The notes under the pieces: model-generated
What the model saw: only the letters and a program-made list of their open reading frames with translations
The model's database searches: none
What the model was told of the DNA's origin: nothing
Assembly (NCBI RefSeq): GCF_046630315.1
Contig: NZ_LQBD01000035.1
Coordinates: forward strand, 62,001 to 126,000
DNA length: 64,000 nucleotides
Source: Brucella anthropi_A
GTDB taxonomy: Bacteria; Pseudomonadota; Alphaproteobacteria; Rhizobiales; Rhizobiaceae
Direction: 5' to 3'
Shown here: piece by piece, positions 35,378 through 44,080 of the stretch
Numbering within the stretch: the stretch's first letter is position 1
Layout: each line of letters starts with the position of its first letter
Translations under genes and position numbers: made by a program

Positions 35378-36178
35378 ATGTTGAAGCCCGCGGATCATGC
35401 GAGGGAGGGCTGCGTTCGTGCGCTGGTGCGAGGGCTTGCCGTTCTTCGTCAGATCAATCTGCTTGGAGAGGCGCGTCCGGGAGAAATAGCGGCAGCGCTC
35501 GGCCTTCCGCGTCCGACGGTCTATCGTTTGCTGCAGACGCTTGAGGAAGAGGGGTATGTCGTCTTTTCCTCGACCAATAATCGCGTACGGGTCACGAGGC
35601 TGGCCGCCAGCCTTGGCGATTGTTCGTCAAAGACGTCAGTTCTCTGTCAGGCAGCGGGCCCGCTATTTTCCGAATATCTGCCTAAAATCGTCTGGCCGCT
35701 CGACCTCAGCGTCTATGAAAGCGCGGCGATGGTGATCCAGGAGACTACACACGGGCGCAGCCCATTGTCGGTCGACAAGGGCATGATCGGTTATCGTACG
35801 CCAATGCTTCGCACCTCTGCCGGGCGCGCTTATCTTGCCTTCATACCCGATGAGGAACGGCGGCTGATCATTGAGCACGTCATACGGCTCGGACAGCCGG
35901 AAGACCTGGCCTTTCTGGAAAGCACGGACCTGGACGTGTTTTTCAGGGATATCCGCACAAAAGGCTATGCGACGCGCGAAGCGGGCGAGTTCCGACCGAA
36001 TACATCGTCAATCGCCCTGCCGGTGATGCTCGACAGTAGCGTGATTGCCTGCGTCTCGATCATCTGGATTCGCTCCGCATTGTCGATCAAGGACGCCATC
36101 GAGGGATATATGGGTCTTTTGATTGAAATTGCGGGAAAGATTTCCGATGCGTTGAAACCACTTGACGAAACTTCGTGA
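35378..36178 (+). CDS. IclR family transcriptional regulator (MhpR-like)
   Basis: From the ATG at 35378 (MLKPADHAREG) the protein is 266 residues; an in-frame ATG at 35321 has its only AGG directly touching the start codon and is less likely. It has the IclR winged helix (VRALVRGLAVLRQINLLGEARPGEIAAALGLPRPTVYRLLQTLEEEGYV) and a C-terminal effector domain with TSAGRAYLAF and the REAGEFRPNTSSIALPV region. MhpR activates meta-cleavage genes with hydroxyphenylpropionates. Its location after the hydroxylase gene, on the same strand, suggests it controls this cluster via the palindromes at 31622 and 31655. Confidence 0.88.
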   Translation: MLKPADHAREGCVRALVRGLAVLRQINLLGEARPGEIAAALGLPRPTVYRLLQTLEEEGYVVFSSTNNRVRVTRLAASLGDCSSKTSVLCQAAGPLFSEYLPKIVWPLDLSVYESAAMVIQETTHGRSPLSVDKGMIGYRTPMLRTSAGRAYLAFIPDEERRLIIEHVIRLGQPEDLAFLESTDLDVFFRDIRTKGYATREAGEFRPNTSSIALPVMLDSSVIACVSIIWIRSALSIKDAIEGYMGLLIEIAGKISDALKPLDETS

Positions 36179-36322
36179 CGGCGTGGCGCAAGTGCCTGAG
36201 CCCACTGAAGACGTGCCCAAAACGACCTCAAGACTGACGGCATCCGGCAAACCCGGCGAGACTCAATCCTGCCCAAGCGGCTGATATTACTGAATAATTC
36301 TTGGCTGATGGCTTCAATTCAA

Positions 36323-36399
36323 TGGTACGGTCGGTTGGAGTTGAACCAACGACCTCAGGAGCCACAATCCTGCGCTCTAACCAACTGAGCTACGACCGC
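36323..36399 (-). tRNA. tRNA-His (anticodon GTG)
   Basis: A complete 77-nt cloverleaf on the minus strand, including the encoded CCA. The anticodon loop is TTGTGGC between CAGGA and TCCTG, giving GTG (His). The T arm is GTTGG-TTCAACT-CCAAC. The acceptor stem pairs GCGGTCG with CGACCGT, so position 1-72 is G-T, the discriminator is A73, and the base before position 1 is C, not G. This matches the unusual alphaproteobacterial tRNA-His without G-1. Confidence 0.96.
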
Positions 36400-36751
36400 G
36401 TACCTTTGTGTCGGCTCTGTGACGCTCTGGCGCCGCCGACAGGGGGTCACATACGGAGAATCGATCCATATTGCAAGTGATTATAGCGCTCTTTTTTCAG
36501 AAATTCCCAATTGCGGGATTCAATATCAAATACCGCTCATAAAGGTCACGACCCAGTAACCATCAAAGACGACCGGCTGTGCATAACCCCCATATTGGTT
36601 CAAGCCTGTAAAATTGCCTTTCCCGCATTAACTAATGAAACAGAAAATGCAGCCCATACCCAATGGCAATGTGGACCCGCGCCCGCAAGAGGCTTATTAA
36701 CAGGGCGTTAACAAGCACTGCGGGCGGTCGAAAGAACAGGTAAGGACTGGT
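36400..36751. other. Intergenic region upstream of pdhS
   Basis: 352 bp between tRNA-His and the histidine kinase gene. It must contain the promoters of both divergent units. The only clear element is a CtrA-type box at 36697-36712. No gene is seen. Confidence 0.5.
36697..36712. promoter_or_regulatory. CtrA-type box upstream of pdhS
   Basis: TTAA-CAGGGCG-TTAAC is an exact match to the CtrA full-site consensus TTAA-N7-TTAAC. It ends 39 bp before the pdhS start codon. Confidence 0.65.
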
Positions 36752-39700
36752 ATGTCAGGATCATACCCCTTCATCGATATTGCCGCGCTGGATTCAATCC
36801 GCGAAGGCTTTGCAAAGGGCGATGCGCAGCTCGTGCTGACGCACGACCTTTCGACGGTGCTTTGGGTCAACGGCCCCGGCGCGAGGCTTTTCGGCTTCGA
36901 CCGTGTGGAAGACATGATCGGCGGCGGTCTTGATCTGCCCGTGGCCACCCGTCGCCAGATCGCATCGTCAAATGCCGATGCCGACGGCCAAGCCCGCACT
37001 GTTTCCGTTCGTCTCGGGGGCGGCCTGCGTTCCGATCTCACCCGCTTCAGCGTGTCACGCATCACCCTGCCCGATGGCGTATCCGGGCTGCTGTTGACCG
37101 CCGATGGCAAGGACACAAAGGCCGAAACCGTTATTTCCGGCCTCAGCGACGACAGCACGCATGTTGCGCTGATCGATGCGGACAGCAGGGTGATCGCGGC
37201 AAGTCCGCGCTTTGCCGCGCTCGACATTTCCCCCGCCACGCTGGAAGACCTCATCATCGAGGCCGCCGATGCGTCCGACCGCATCGTCAAGCGCCGCATC
37301 CGCGCCGGCAAGCATTCCGTACCCGGAGCCATTGCACGGCTGACCGACACGCCGCCGATGCATCTTCTCTGCATTATCGGCGATGCGCCCGCCGCAGCCC
37401 CTCCAGCACCGCATGCCCTGCCGGGCGAGGCCGAGGAGGTCCTGGAAGAGATGCTTCCGGAGCCTGTGGCAACCGCAAATATGGAAGAGGTTTCGGCCGA
37501 ACAGCCGAAGCCCCGCAGTTTCGTGTTCGATCAGGATGCGCCGCCCGCACGCTTCATCTGGAAGGTGGGACCGGATGGCGCATTCAGCGAAGTCTCGCCG
37601 GACCTTGCCGCGACAATCGGGCCGAATGCCGCCGATGTGGTCGGACGGCGGTTCGCCGATGTCGCGAATGTCTTCGGCTTCGACCCGGATGGCAGCATTG
37701 CGGCCCTGCTCGACAAGCGCGACACATGGTCGGGAAAACGCTTGATGTGGCCGGTCGAAGGCACGGATCTGCGCGTGCCGGTCGAGCTTGCCGCCCTGCC
37801 CGTTTATTCCCGCGACCGGGAATTCACCGGGTTCCGCGGCTTCGGCGTCGTTCGCCCGGCGGAAGCCGAAAAAGACCCGGAAGAAATCGGGCTGGTGCTG
37901 GCAGGCGGCATTCCGCGGCCACGCAAGCCCGTCAGCGAGCCGGCTGAAACGGCAGCGCCGGTCGAAGACGACGATGTTCTGGCGCTTTCGGAAGAAGTTG
38001 CAAACGACGACAGCCCTGTCGCAACGCTCCCCAAGCCGCCGCTGGAAATCGCACCGACACCGGGCCGCCGCGAATCCGATCAGGTCATCAGCCTTTTGAA
38101 CGCCTGCGCGCAGGAGAAGGTGGCTGCGGATCAGGCAAGAATGCTGAAGGCACAGGAGCGCGAAGAGCGCCCCGAAGGCGGGCTGACCAGGACCGAGCGC
38201 AACGCATTCCGCGAAATCGCCGACCGTCTGCGCAAGCAGGGTCTTGCCAGTTCGCGCGCGGAAAGCGAGGCGGAGGCAATATCGCAGGCAGCCGTTGAAA
38301 AGACTGACGCGAAAGCGCCGCTCATCGGTGCGGATTTCGGTGAAGATACATCATTTGCGCCTGCCGAAACCGCCCACGCGGATGAAACCGCCCTGCTGGC
38401 CAATCTGCCTGTGCCGGTCATCATTCATTCGGGCGATGATATCCATTACGTCAACCAGGCTCTGCTCGATCTCACCGGCTATGAATCGCTCGACGATATT
38501 CGCGGTGCTGGCGGTGTCGATGTGCTGTTCAACAGCGAAAGCGACGATGGTGAAACACGGCAGGGCATGGTGCTGCGCCACGCCAATGGCAGCGAAGAAC
38601 CCGTCGATGCGCACCTCAATGCCATTGCCTGGCGCGATGGCCGCGCATTGATGCTGAGCCTGATGCCGGTCGCCGCGGCACCGACACCGGCTGAAACACC
38701 CGCCGCCCCCACGGCCCCCACTGCTATTGCCAGGGACGACGAAAAACAGGCGCTCGCGGACCATGTCGAGGAACTGAAGACCATTCTCGACACGGCAACC
38801 GACGGTGTTGTCCTGATCGACCCGGAGGGGCGCATCCGCTCGATGAACCATTCGGCCTCGGCTCTGTTCGGCTATGAGCGCGACGAGACGGAAGGCAAGT
38901 TCTTCTCGATGCTGTTCGCCATCGAAAGCCAGCGCGCCGCGATGGATTATCTGCACGGCCTTTCCGGCAACGGGGTGCTGAGTGTCCTCAATGACGGGCG
39001 CGAAGTGATTGGCCGCGAAGCCAAGGGCGGGTTCATTCCGCTGTTCATGACCATCGGCAAACTGCCGCATACGCGCGGTTTCTGCGCCGTCCTGCGCGAC
39101 ATCACGCAGTGGAAGCGCACCGAGGAGGAGCTGACCAATGCGCGCAAGGAAGCCGAACGCGCATCGAGCCAGAAGACCGAATTTCTGGCGCGCATCAGCC
39201 ACGAAATCCGAACGCCGCTCAATGCCATCATCGGCTTTTCCGAGCTGATGGCCGACGAGAAATTCGGCCCCATCGGCAATGAGCGCTACCGGGATTACCT
39301 GCGCGACATCAACCGTTCCGGCAATCATGTTCTGGCGCTCGTCAATGATCTGCTCGACATTTCGAAGATCGAGGCCGGCGCCCTCGACATGCAGTTCGAG
39401 GCGGTCTCGCTCAACGATGCCATTGCCGAAGCCATCGCGCTGATGCAGCCGCAGGCCAATCGCGAGCGCGTCATCATCCGGTCGAGCTTCCAGTCCAACC
39501 TGCCGGATATCGTTGCCGATACGCGCTCGATCAAGCAGGTGGCGCTGAACCTTTTGTCCAATGCCGTGCGCTTTACCGCGCCGGGCGGTCAGGTGATCGT
39601 TTCGACAAGCTATGAGTTGAACGGCGATGTCGTGATGCGGGTGCGCGACACCGGCATCGGCATGACCAAATCCGAGGTCGAGCAGGCGCTGAAGCCCTTC

Positions 39701-39895
39701 CGGCAGGTCAACGCGCTGGAACGCCGCAAGGCCGAGACCGCCAAGGACTGGCGCAGCGAAGGCACCGGGCTCGGCCTGCCGCTGACCAAAGCCATGGTGG
39801 AGGCCAACCGCGCGCAATTTGCAATCGATTCCACTCCGGGACAGGGAACGGTGGTGGAGATTGCCTTCCCGCCGACCCGCGTTCTGGCCGACTGA
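36752..39895 (+). CDS. pdhS: PAS-domain sensor histidine kinase, PdhS-like
   Basis: This 1047-residue cytoplasmic kinase has no membrane segment. The long N-terminal part includes weak PAS-like units (around 270-370 and 545-640) and linker stretches rich in Ala, Pro and Glu. A clear PAS domain covers about 675-790 (LKTILDTATDGVVLIDPEGRI). The H box FLARISHEIRTPLNAIIGFSEL puts the phospho-His near 817, followed by DLLDISKIEAG; N box LNLLSNAVRF, G boxes DTGIGM and GTGLGLPL complete the ATPase. The H-box and size match Brucella PdhS, the essential old-pole kinase of the DivJ/PleC family acting on DivK. AAGGA precedes the ATG and a CtrA-type box lies just upstream. Confidence 0.85.
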   Translation: MSGSYPFIDIAALDSIREGFAKGDAQLVLTHDLSTVLWVNGPGARLFGFDRVEDMIGGGLDLPVATRRQIASSNADADGQARTVSVRLGGGLRSDLTRFSVSRITLPDGVSGLLLTADGKDTKAETVISGLSDDSTHVALIDADSRVIAASPRFAALDISPATLEDLIIEAADASDRIVKRRIRAGKHSVPGAIARLTDTPPMHLLCIIGDAPAAAPPAPHALPGEAEEVLEEMLPEPVATANMEEVSAEQPKPRSFVFDQDAPPARFIWKVGPDGAFSEVSPDLAATIGPNAADVVGRRFADVANVFGFDPDGSIAALLDKRDTWSGKRLMWPVEGTDLRVPVELAALPVYSRDREFTGFRGFGVVRPAEAEKDPEEIGLVLAGGIPRPRKPVSEPAETAAPVEDDDVLALSEEVANDDSPVATLPKPPLEIAPTPGRRESDQVISLLNACAQEKVAADQARMLKAQEREERPEGGLTRTERNAFREIADRLRKQGLASSRAESEAEAISQAAVEKTDAKAPLIGADFGEDTSFAPAETAHADETALLANLPVPVIIHSGDDIHYVNQALLDLTGYESLDDIRGAGGVDVLFNSESDDGETRQGMVLRHANGSEEPVDAHLNAIAWRDGRALMLSLMPVAAAPTPAETPAAPTAPTAIARDDEKQALADHVEELKTILDTATDGVVLIDPEGRIRSMNHSASALFGYERDETEGKFFSMLFAIESQRAAMDYLHGLSGNGVLSVLNDGREVIGREAKGGFIPLFMTIGKLPHTRGFCAVLRDITQWKRTEEELTNARKEAERASSQKTEFLARISHEIRTPLNAIIGFSELMADEKFGPIGNERYRDYLRDINRSGNHVLALVNDLLDISKIEAGALDMQFEAVSLNDAIAEAIALMQPQANRERVIIRSSFQSNLPDIVADTRSIKQVALNLLSNAVRFTAPGGQVIVSTSYELNGDVVMRVRDTGIGMTKSEVEQALKPFRQVNALERRKAETAKDWRSEGTGLGLPLTKAMVEANRAQFAIDSTPGQGTVVEIAFPPTRVLAD

Positions 39896-39918
39896 CCGGC
39901 ACTTTCAAAAAGCTGATA

Positions 39919-39944
39919 AACCTCCCCTTTGCGGGAGGTTTTTT
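39919..39944 (+). terminator. Terminator of pdhS
   Basis: AACCTCCC, a CTTTGC loop and GGGAGGTT followed by TTTT, 23 bp after the stop codon. Confidence 0.9.
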
Positions 39945-39962
39945 CATGGCCTTGCGCAAACC

Positions 39963-39991
39963 CAAAAAAAAGCGCCGGACGAACCGGCGCT
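39963..39991 (-). terminator. Orphan minus-strand terminator, possible 3' end of a small RNA
   Basis: AGCGCCGG and CCGGCGCT pair around a GACGAA-type loop. On the minus strand the stem is followed by eight T residues (bases 39963-39970), a classic terminator. On the plus strand it has no T run, and pdhS already has its own terminator. No minus-strand gene ends here. Confidence 0.65.
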
Positions 39992-40097
39992 ATCGGAATC
40001 TCAGAGACAAAGGACACAAAAGCAATTCGCAGAGGAGCGCCGGAAACGGCGGCTCGATCATCACTCAGGTGTTGCATCCCTTATTGCGTGAAGCCGG

Positions 40098-40112
40098 TTA
40101 ACGATGCCTTAA
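40098..40112. promoter_or_regulatory. CtrA-type box upstream of the AsmA gene
   Basis: TTAA-CGATGCC-TTAA fits the CtrA full-site spacing exactly. It lies in the 482-bp gap between pdhS and the AsmA gene, about 265 bp before the AsmA start. GGTTAAT at 40158-40164 and ATTAACC at 40181-40187 form a second, wider inverted pair of TTAA half sites nearby. The rest of the gap shows no gene on the plus strand. Confidence 0.5.
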
Positions 40113-40377
40113 AATCTTCGTTCGGAATTTACGCATTGGTAGCGACTGTAAAATCAGGGTTAATTTCCGTGCAGCAATTGATTAACCATGGGATAGAAGC
40201 AGCACCGGTGATTTGATTCCGTCTTCTGCTGCGGCAGATGACGGGTCGTGCATCCGGCGTCTTTGCTTTGGCCCATTGCTGGTTTAAAGCTTGAAACATG
40301 TTGCGCTAAAGTGTGTAGCGGTTTTGCGATAACGGCATGTGGAAACGAAATATTTGAAGCTCCGGATTGGATGGTTG

Positions 40378-42318
40378 ATGCGCTGGCCCCGATTTATGCG
40401 CCTCATAATTGCGCTCGTCATTCTCTGCGCCGCGGCTGCAGCAACCTTGCTGGCCGTGGTGCCCTTCATCGTCTCCACCGATGCGATCCGCATCCGCGTC
40501 GCGCAGGAAATCAGCGCCTGGACCGGCTATAGCGTTGAACTGCGGCAAGCCCCGCGCCTGAAAGTCTTCCCCGTTCTGCGCGCATCCCTGAACGGGGTCA
40601 CGCTCAGCAAGCTGACCGATCAGGGCCAGAAACCGCTCATGAGCGCAGACCGCATCGATGTGGAGCTTTCGCCGCTCGATGCCATTATGGGGCATATCGC
40701 CTTTTCCGAAACGCAGATCGTGCGCCCGCATGTCAATCTCGACGGGCCGGTTTCAAATTTTTCGCAGCTTCTTGACGCCATCGCCAATTCCAACGGGCGG
40801 CTCGGCACCGCCATCCGCGCGCAGCGCGCCTTGCAGCAAAGCGGTTCCGGCGACAATGCGCAGGCCGCCCAGCAGGCATCGCAGCCCTTTGGCCGTGTCG
40901 TGGTGCGCGATGGAACGATTGCCTTCAACCGTCCGGGCAGCGAGCCGGAAATCACCAGCGACGAACAGATCACCAATGTCAACGCCACGCTGGAATGGCC
41001 GCGCACGTCGAGCGCCGCAACGCTGAAAGGCAGCGCCAAATGGCGCGACGAGCCGTTCCAGTTCGGGCTGACGGCGGCGCAAGCCCTGACGCTTCTGGCA
41101 GGCGGCACATCGGATGTGACCGCGAGCCTGACCGCCAAACCACTGAGCATCACTTTTCAGGGCAAGGCCAATATTTCCAAGGACCGCTTTTTTGAAGGCG
41201 ACCTGACGGCCAAGACCCCGTCGCTGAGCGGCGCGGTGCGCTGGCTTAACCTCCCGCCCATTGCGGGCAGCGCCGAAATTGGTGCTTTCTCGCTGGAATC
41301 CGCCCTCACCGCGACGCCGAAACGGCTGAAATTCGCCGATGTGGCAATGACCGCCAATGACAGCCCCGCCAAAGGCGTGATCGAAATCGGACTGGAGCAT
41401 GAACAGCCTGCCGTCACCGGCACGCTGGCCTTCGACAAGCTCGACCTTCGCCGCCTGTTTTCGGCTTTCATACCGTTGCCCGACAGCGGCGCGCGTTCGC
41501 CAAACGAGCGCAACAACCCTGACCGCGATGTCGTCGACACGAGTTTCATCGACCGGGCGGAAGTGGATCTGCGCCTTTCCGCGCAAAGCGCCACCGCCGG
41601 GCCGGTGACGATGACGGGTGTGGCGGCCGCGGTCCAGATTCGCGGCGGCCGCGCCATTTTCGACATTGGCGACGCCAAGGCCTTCAACGGTATCCTGCAA
41701 GCCAATGTGCAGATCGTGCGCGACTTGAAGAGCGCCAGCGGCGAATTGCGCTTCAATGCCAGCGATATCGACAGTTCGCAGTTTTTTGCGGCTCTGGGCT
41801 TCGACAAGCCCTTCATCAGCGGCAAGGGCAATGTTTCCCTGTTCATGAAGGGCCCGGCCAATCGCTGGTCCGGCCTTCTGACCAATGCGCAGGGCAATAT
41901 CTCCATAGAGCTCACCAATGGCCAGATGCAGGGTTTTGCCGTGCAGGATTTTCTGGCCAAGGCGCAGACCCAACGCTTCTTCGCGCTGGAGCGGAAGGAC
42001 AATATCGCGCTCGCCTTCAACCGTCTGGATGTGAAGGCCAATCTGTCCGACGGCGTGGCGACGCTTGAAAATGCGAAGCTCGATACGTCCGACGGCACGC
42101 TGACGCTTGCTGGCATCGTGCCTTTCGTGGATCGCAGCCTGGCGCTGAGCGGCGAGGTGGTTTTTCCGAACAGCCAGCCGCAACAGCCGCAGGAAAACAG
42201 CGCGGACGGCCAACAGCCCGCCGAAACACCGCCTGCCAAGCCGCCGCTTCATTTCTTTGTCGGCGGCTCGTGGGACCGGCCCTTTATCTCGCCATCATCC
42301 ATGGGAACGGGGCAGTAA
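40378..42318 (+). CDS. AsmA family protein
   Basis: The product is 646 residues from the ATG at 40378; an upstream GTG at 40339 is possible but lacks a ribosome site. An N-terminal signal-anchor helix (FMRLIIALVILCAAAAATLLAVV) is followed by the AsmA N-terminal domain (TGYSVELRQAPRLKVFPVLRASLNGVTL) and a C-terminal AsmA_2-like part with GKGNVSLFMKGPANRW and VQDFLAKAQTQRFFALERKDNIAL. The C-terminus is Pro/Gln-rich. AsmA-like proteins are inner-membrane-anchored periplasmic beta-rich proteins linked to phospholipid transport to the outer membrane. It is monocistronic and convergent with potI. Confidence 0.88.
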   Translation: MRWPRFMRLIIALVILCAAAAATLLAVVPFIVSTDAIRIRVAQEISAWTGYSVELRQAPRLKVFPVLRASLNGVTLSKLTDQGQKPLMSADRIDVELSPLDAIMGHIAFSETQIVRPHVNLDGPVSNFSQLLDAIANSNGRLGTAIRAQRALQQSGSGDNAQAAQQASQPFGRVVVRDGTIAFNRPGSEPEITSDEQITNVNATLEWPRTSSAATLKGSAKWRDEPFQFGLTAAQALTLLAGGTSDVTASLTAKPLSITFQGKANISKDRFFEGDLTAKTPSLSGAVRWLNLPPIAGSAEIGAFSLESALTATPKRLKFADVAMTANDSPAKGVIEIGLEHEQPAVTGTLAFDKLDLRRLFSAFIPLPDSGARSPNERNNPDRDVVDTSFIDRAEVDLRLSAQSATAGPVTMTGVAAAVQIRGGRAIFDIGDAKAFNGILQANVQIVRDLKSASGELRFNASDIDSSQFFAALGFDKPFISGKGNVSLFMKGPANRWSGLLTNAQGNISIELTNGQMQGFAVQDFLAKAQTQRFFALERKDNIALAFNRLDVKANLSDGVATLENAKLDTSDGTLTLAGIVPFVDRSLALSGEVVFPNSQPQQPQENSADGQQPAETPPAKPPLHFFVGGSWDRPFISPSSMGTGQ

Positions 42319-42330
42319 ACCCCTTCCCCT

Positions 42331-43152
42331 TTATCCCAGACGGAATGCGGCCTGCTCGTCGCGGCGGCGCTGCACCTCGCGGCGCTTGTTGATGATGGAG
42401 GCGATGATCACGCCCGTTGTCACCAGCGCGATGAGAATGGTGCAGACCGCGTTGATTTCCGGCGTCACGCCAAGGCGCACCTGGCTGTAGATTTTCATCG
42501 GCAGCGTGGTTGCACCCGGACCGGAGGTGAAACTTGCAATCACCAGATCGTCGAGCGACAGGGTGAAAGCGAGCATCCAGCCGGAAACCACGGCAGGCAG
42601 GATCACCGGCAGCGTCACCTTCATGAAGGTCGTGACCGGCGGCGCGCCGAGATCCATCGCCGCTTCTTCCAGCGAGCGGTCAAAGCTGACGAGGCGCGAC
42701 TGTACCACGACCGCCACGAAACACATGGAAAAGGTGATGTGGGCGAGCGTCACCGTCCAGAAGCCGCGGTCGAAATTCATCGCCACGAAGAGCAGCAGCA
42801 GCGACAGGCCGGTGATGACATCCGGCATGACCAGCGGCGCATAGACCATGCCGGAAAACAGGATGCGCCCGCGAAAGCGGGTATAGCGCGTGAGCGCAAG
42901 GGCTGCGAGCGTGCCCAGAACCGTCGCAATCGTTGCAGACAGGAGGCCGACGCGGATCGTCACCCAGGCCGCATCCATCAGGGCCTGATTGCGGAACAGC
43001 TCCCCATACCATTTGGTCGAGAACCCCGCCCAGACCGTGACCAGCCGGGATTCGTTGAATGAATAGATGACCAGCAGGACGATGGGCAGGTAGAGGAAGG
43101 CGAAGCCCAGCGCCACCGATGCGATATTGAAGCGGGACCAGTTGTTCTGCAT
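42331..43152 (-). CDS. potI: Putrescine ABC transporter permease (PotI-like)
   Basis: This 273-residue permease has six membrane segments. It contains the Y-F-N motif SFNESRLVTVWAGFSTKWYGELF in the first loop and the EAA loop DRSLEEAAMDLGAPPVTTFMKVTLP near residue 180, followed by SLDDLVIASFTSGPG, all typical of PotI/PotC. GGGGAAATAGG precedes the ATG one base after the potH stop, so potH and potI are coupled. It is the last gene of the potFGHI operon on the minus strand. The Brucella sequence cannot be distinguished from a spermidine permease by this alone; gene order favours putrescine. Confidence 0.9.
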   Translation of the reverse strand: MQNNWSRFNIASVALGFAFLYLPIVLLVIYSFNESRLVTVWAGFSTKWYGELFRNQALMDAAWVTIRVGLLSATIATVLGTLAALALTRYTRFRGRILFSGMVYAPLVMPDVITGLSLLLLFVAMNFDRGFWTVTLAHITFSMCFVAVVVQSRLVSFDRSLEEAAMDLGAPPVTTFMKVTLPVILPAVVSGWMLAFTLSLDDLVIASFTSGPGATTLPMKIYSQVRLGVTPEINAVCTILIALVTTGVIIASIINKRREVQRRRDEQAAFRLG

Positions 43153-43153
43153 C

Positions 43154-44065
43154 CTATTTCCCCTTTTCCTGTGCCCGCGCCTGCACCTGCTGGAAGATCA
43201 CGATCGGCACGATCAGCAGGATAAGCAGCACGACCGCCACCGCCGAGGAGACCGGCCAGTCGCGGTTGGAGAAGAACTCGCTCCAGATCGTCTTGCCGAT
43301 CATGAGTGTCTGCGAACCGCCCAGAAGGTCCGGGATGACGAATTCGCCCACCGCCGGAATGAAGACCAGGAAGCAGCCGGCCAAAACACCCGCCAGCGAC
43401 AACGGAAAGGTGATCTTCCAGAAGGCGGCAAAGGGTGTGCAGCCCAAATCCTGCGCCGCCTCGATCAGCGAATAATCCATCTTTTCCAGCGACGAATAGA
43501 TCGGCAGCACCATGAATGGCAGGTAGGAATAGACGATGCCGATGAAAACCGCCGTGTCGGTGTTCAGGATGTTGAGCGGCGTGTCGATGACGTTCAGCGC
43601 CATCAGGAACTGGTTGAGCAGCCCTTCCGGCTTCAGGATGCCGATCCATGCATAGACGCGGATGAGGAACGAGGTCCAGAACGGCAGGATCACCATCATC
43701 AGAAGCGTCGGGCGGATGGTGGTCGGCGCGCGCGCAATGCCATAGGCCATCGGATAGGCCACAAGCAGCGTCAGAACGGTGGAAATGGCGGCAATGCGGA
43801 CGCTCGACAGATAGGCCTTGTAATAGAGCGGATCGTCGAGCAGCCACAGATAATTATCAAAGGAGAGCTGTTTGATTTTCTCCCATATGCCGGCAAATCC
43901 CTGTGCCAGATCGAAGGTCGGCGTATAGGCCGGGATCGCCATCGCCACTTCCGACAGCGATATCTTGAAGACGATGAAGAACGGCACAAGGAAGAACACC
44001 AGCAGCCACAGATATGGCACTGCGATGACAAGGCGGCTGGCTATGGAAGCGATCACCCTCTGCAT
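43154..44065 (-). CDS. potH: Putrescine ABC transporter permease (PotH-like)
   Basis: This 303-residue protein has six membrane helices and PotH/PotB features: PYLWLLVFFLVPFFIVFKISLSE at the N-terminus, FWTSFLIRVYAWIGILKPEGLLN near residue 135 and an EAA loop SLIEAAQDLGCTPFAAFWKITFPLS near residue 215. It lies between potG (15 bp) and potI (1 bp). It forms the inner membrane channel with PotI. Confidence 0.92.
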   Translation of the reverse strand: MQRVIASIASRLVIAVPYLWLLVFFLVPFFIVFKISLSEVAMAIPAYTPTFDLAQGFAGIWEKIKQLSFDNYLWLLDDPLYYKAYLSSVRIAAISTVLTLLVAYPMAYGIARAPTTIRPTLLMMVILPFWTSFLIRVYAWIGILKPEGLLNQFLMALNVIDTPLNILNTDTAVFIGIVYSYLPFMVLPIYSSLEKMDYSLIEAAQDLGCTPFAAFWKITFPLSLAGVLAGCFLVFIPAVGEFVIPDLLGGSQTLMIGKTIWSEFFSNRDWPVSSAVAVVLLILLIVPIVIFQQVQARAQEKGK

Positions 44066-44080
44066 AAGCTTGCCCCTTCC

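Noticed and set aside
38351..39817. Long minus-strand open frame inside pdhS
   Set aside because: It is the complement of a strongly conserved kinase gene with high G+C third positions; it has no family motifs and no ribosome site.
40753..42252. Long minus-strand frame inside the AsmA gene
   Set aside because: Reading-frame shadow of a G+C-rich gene with AsmA domains on the plus strand.
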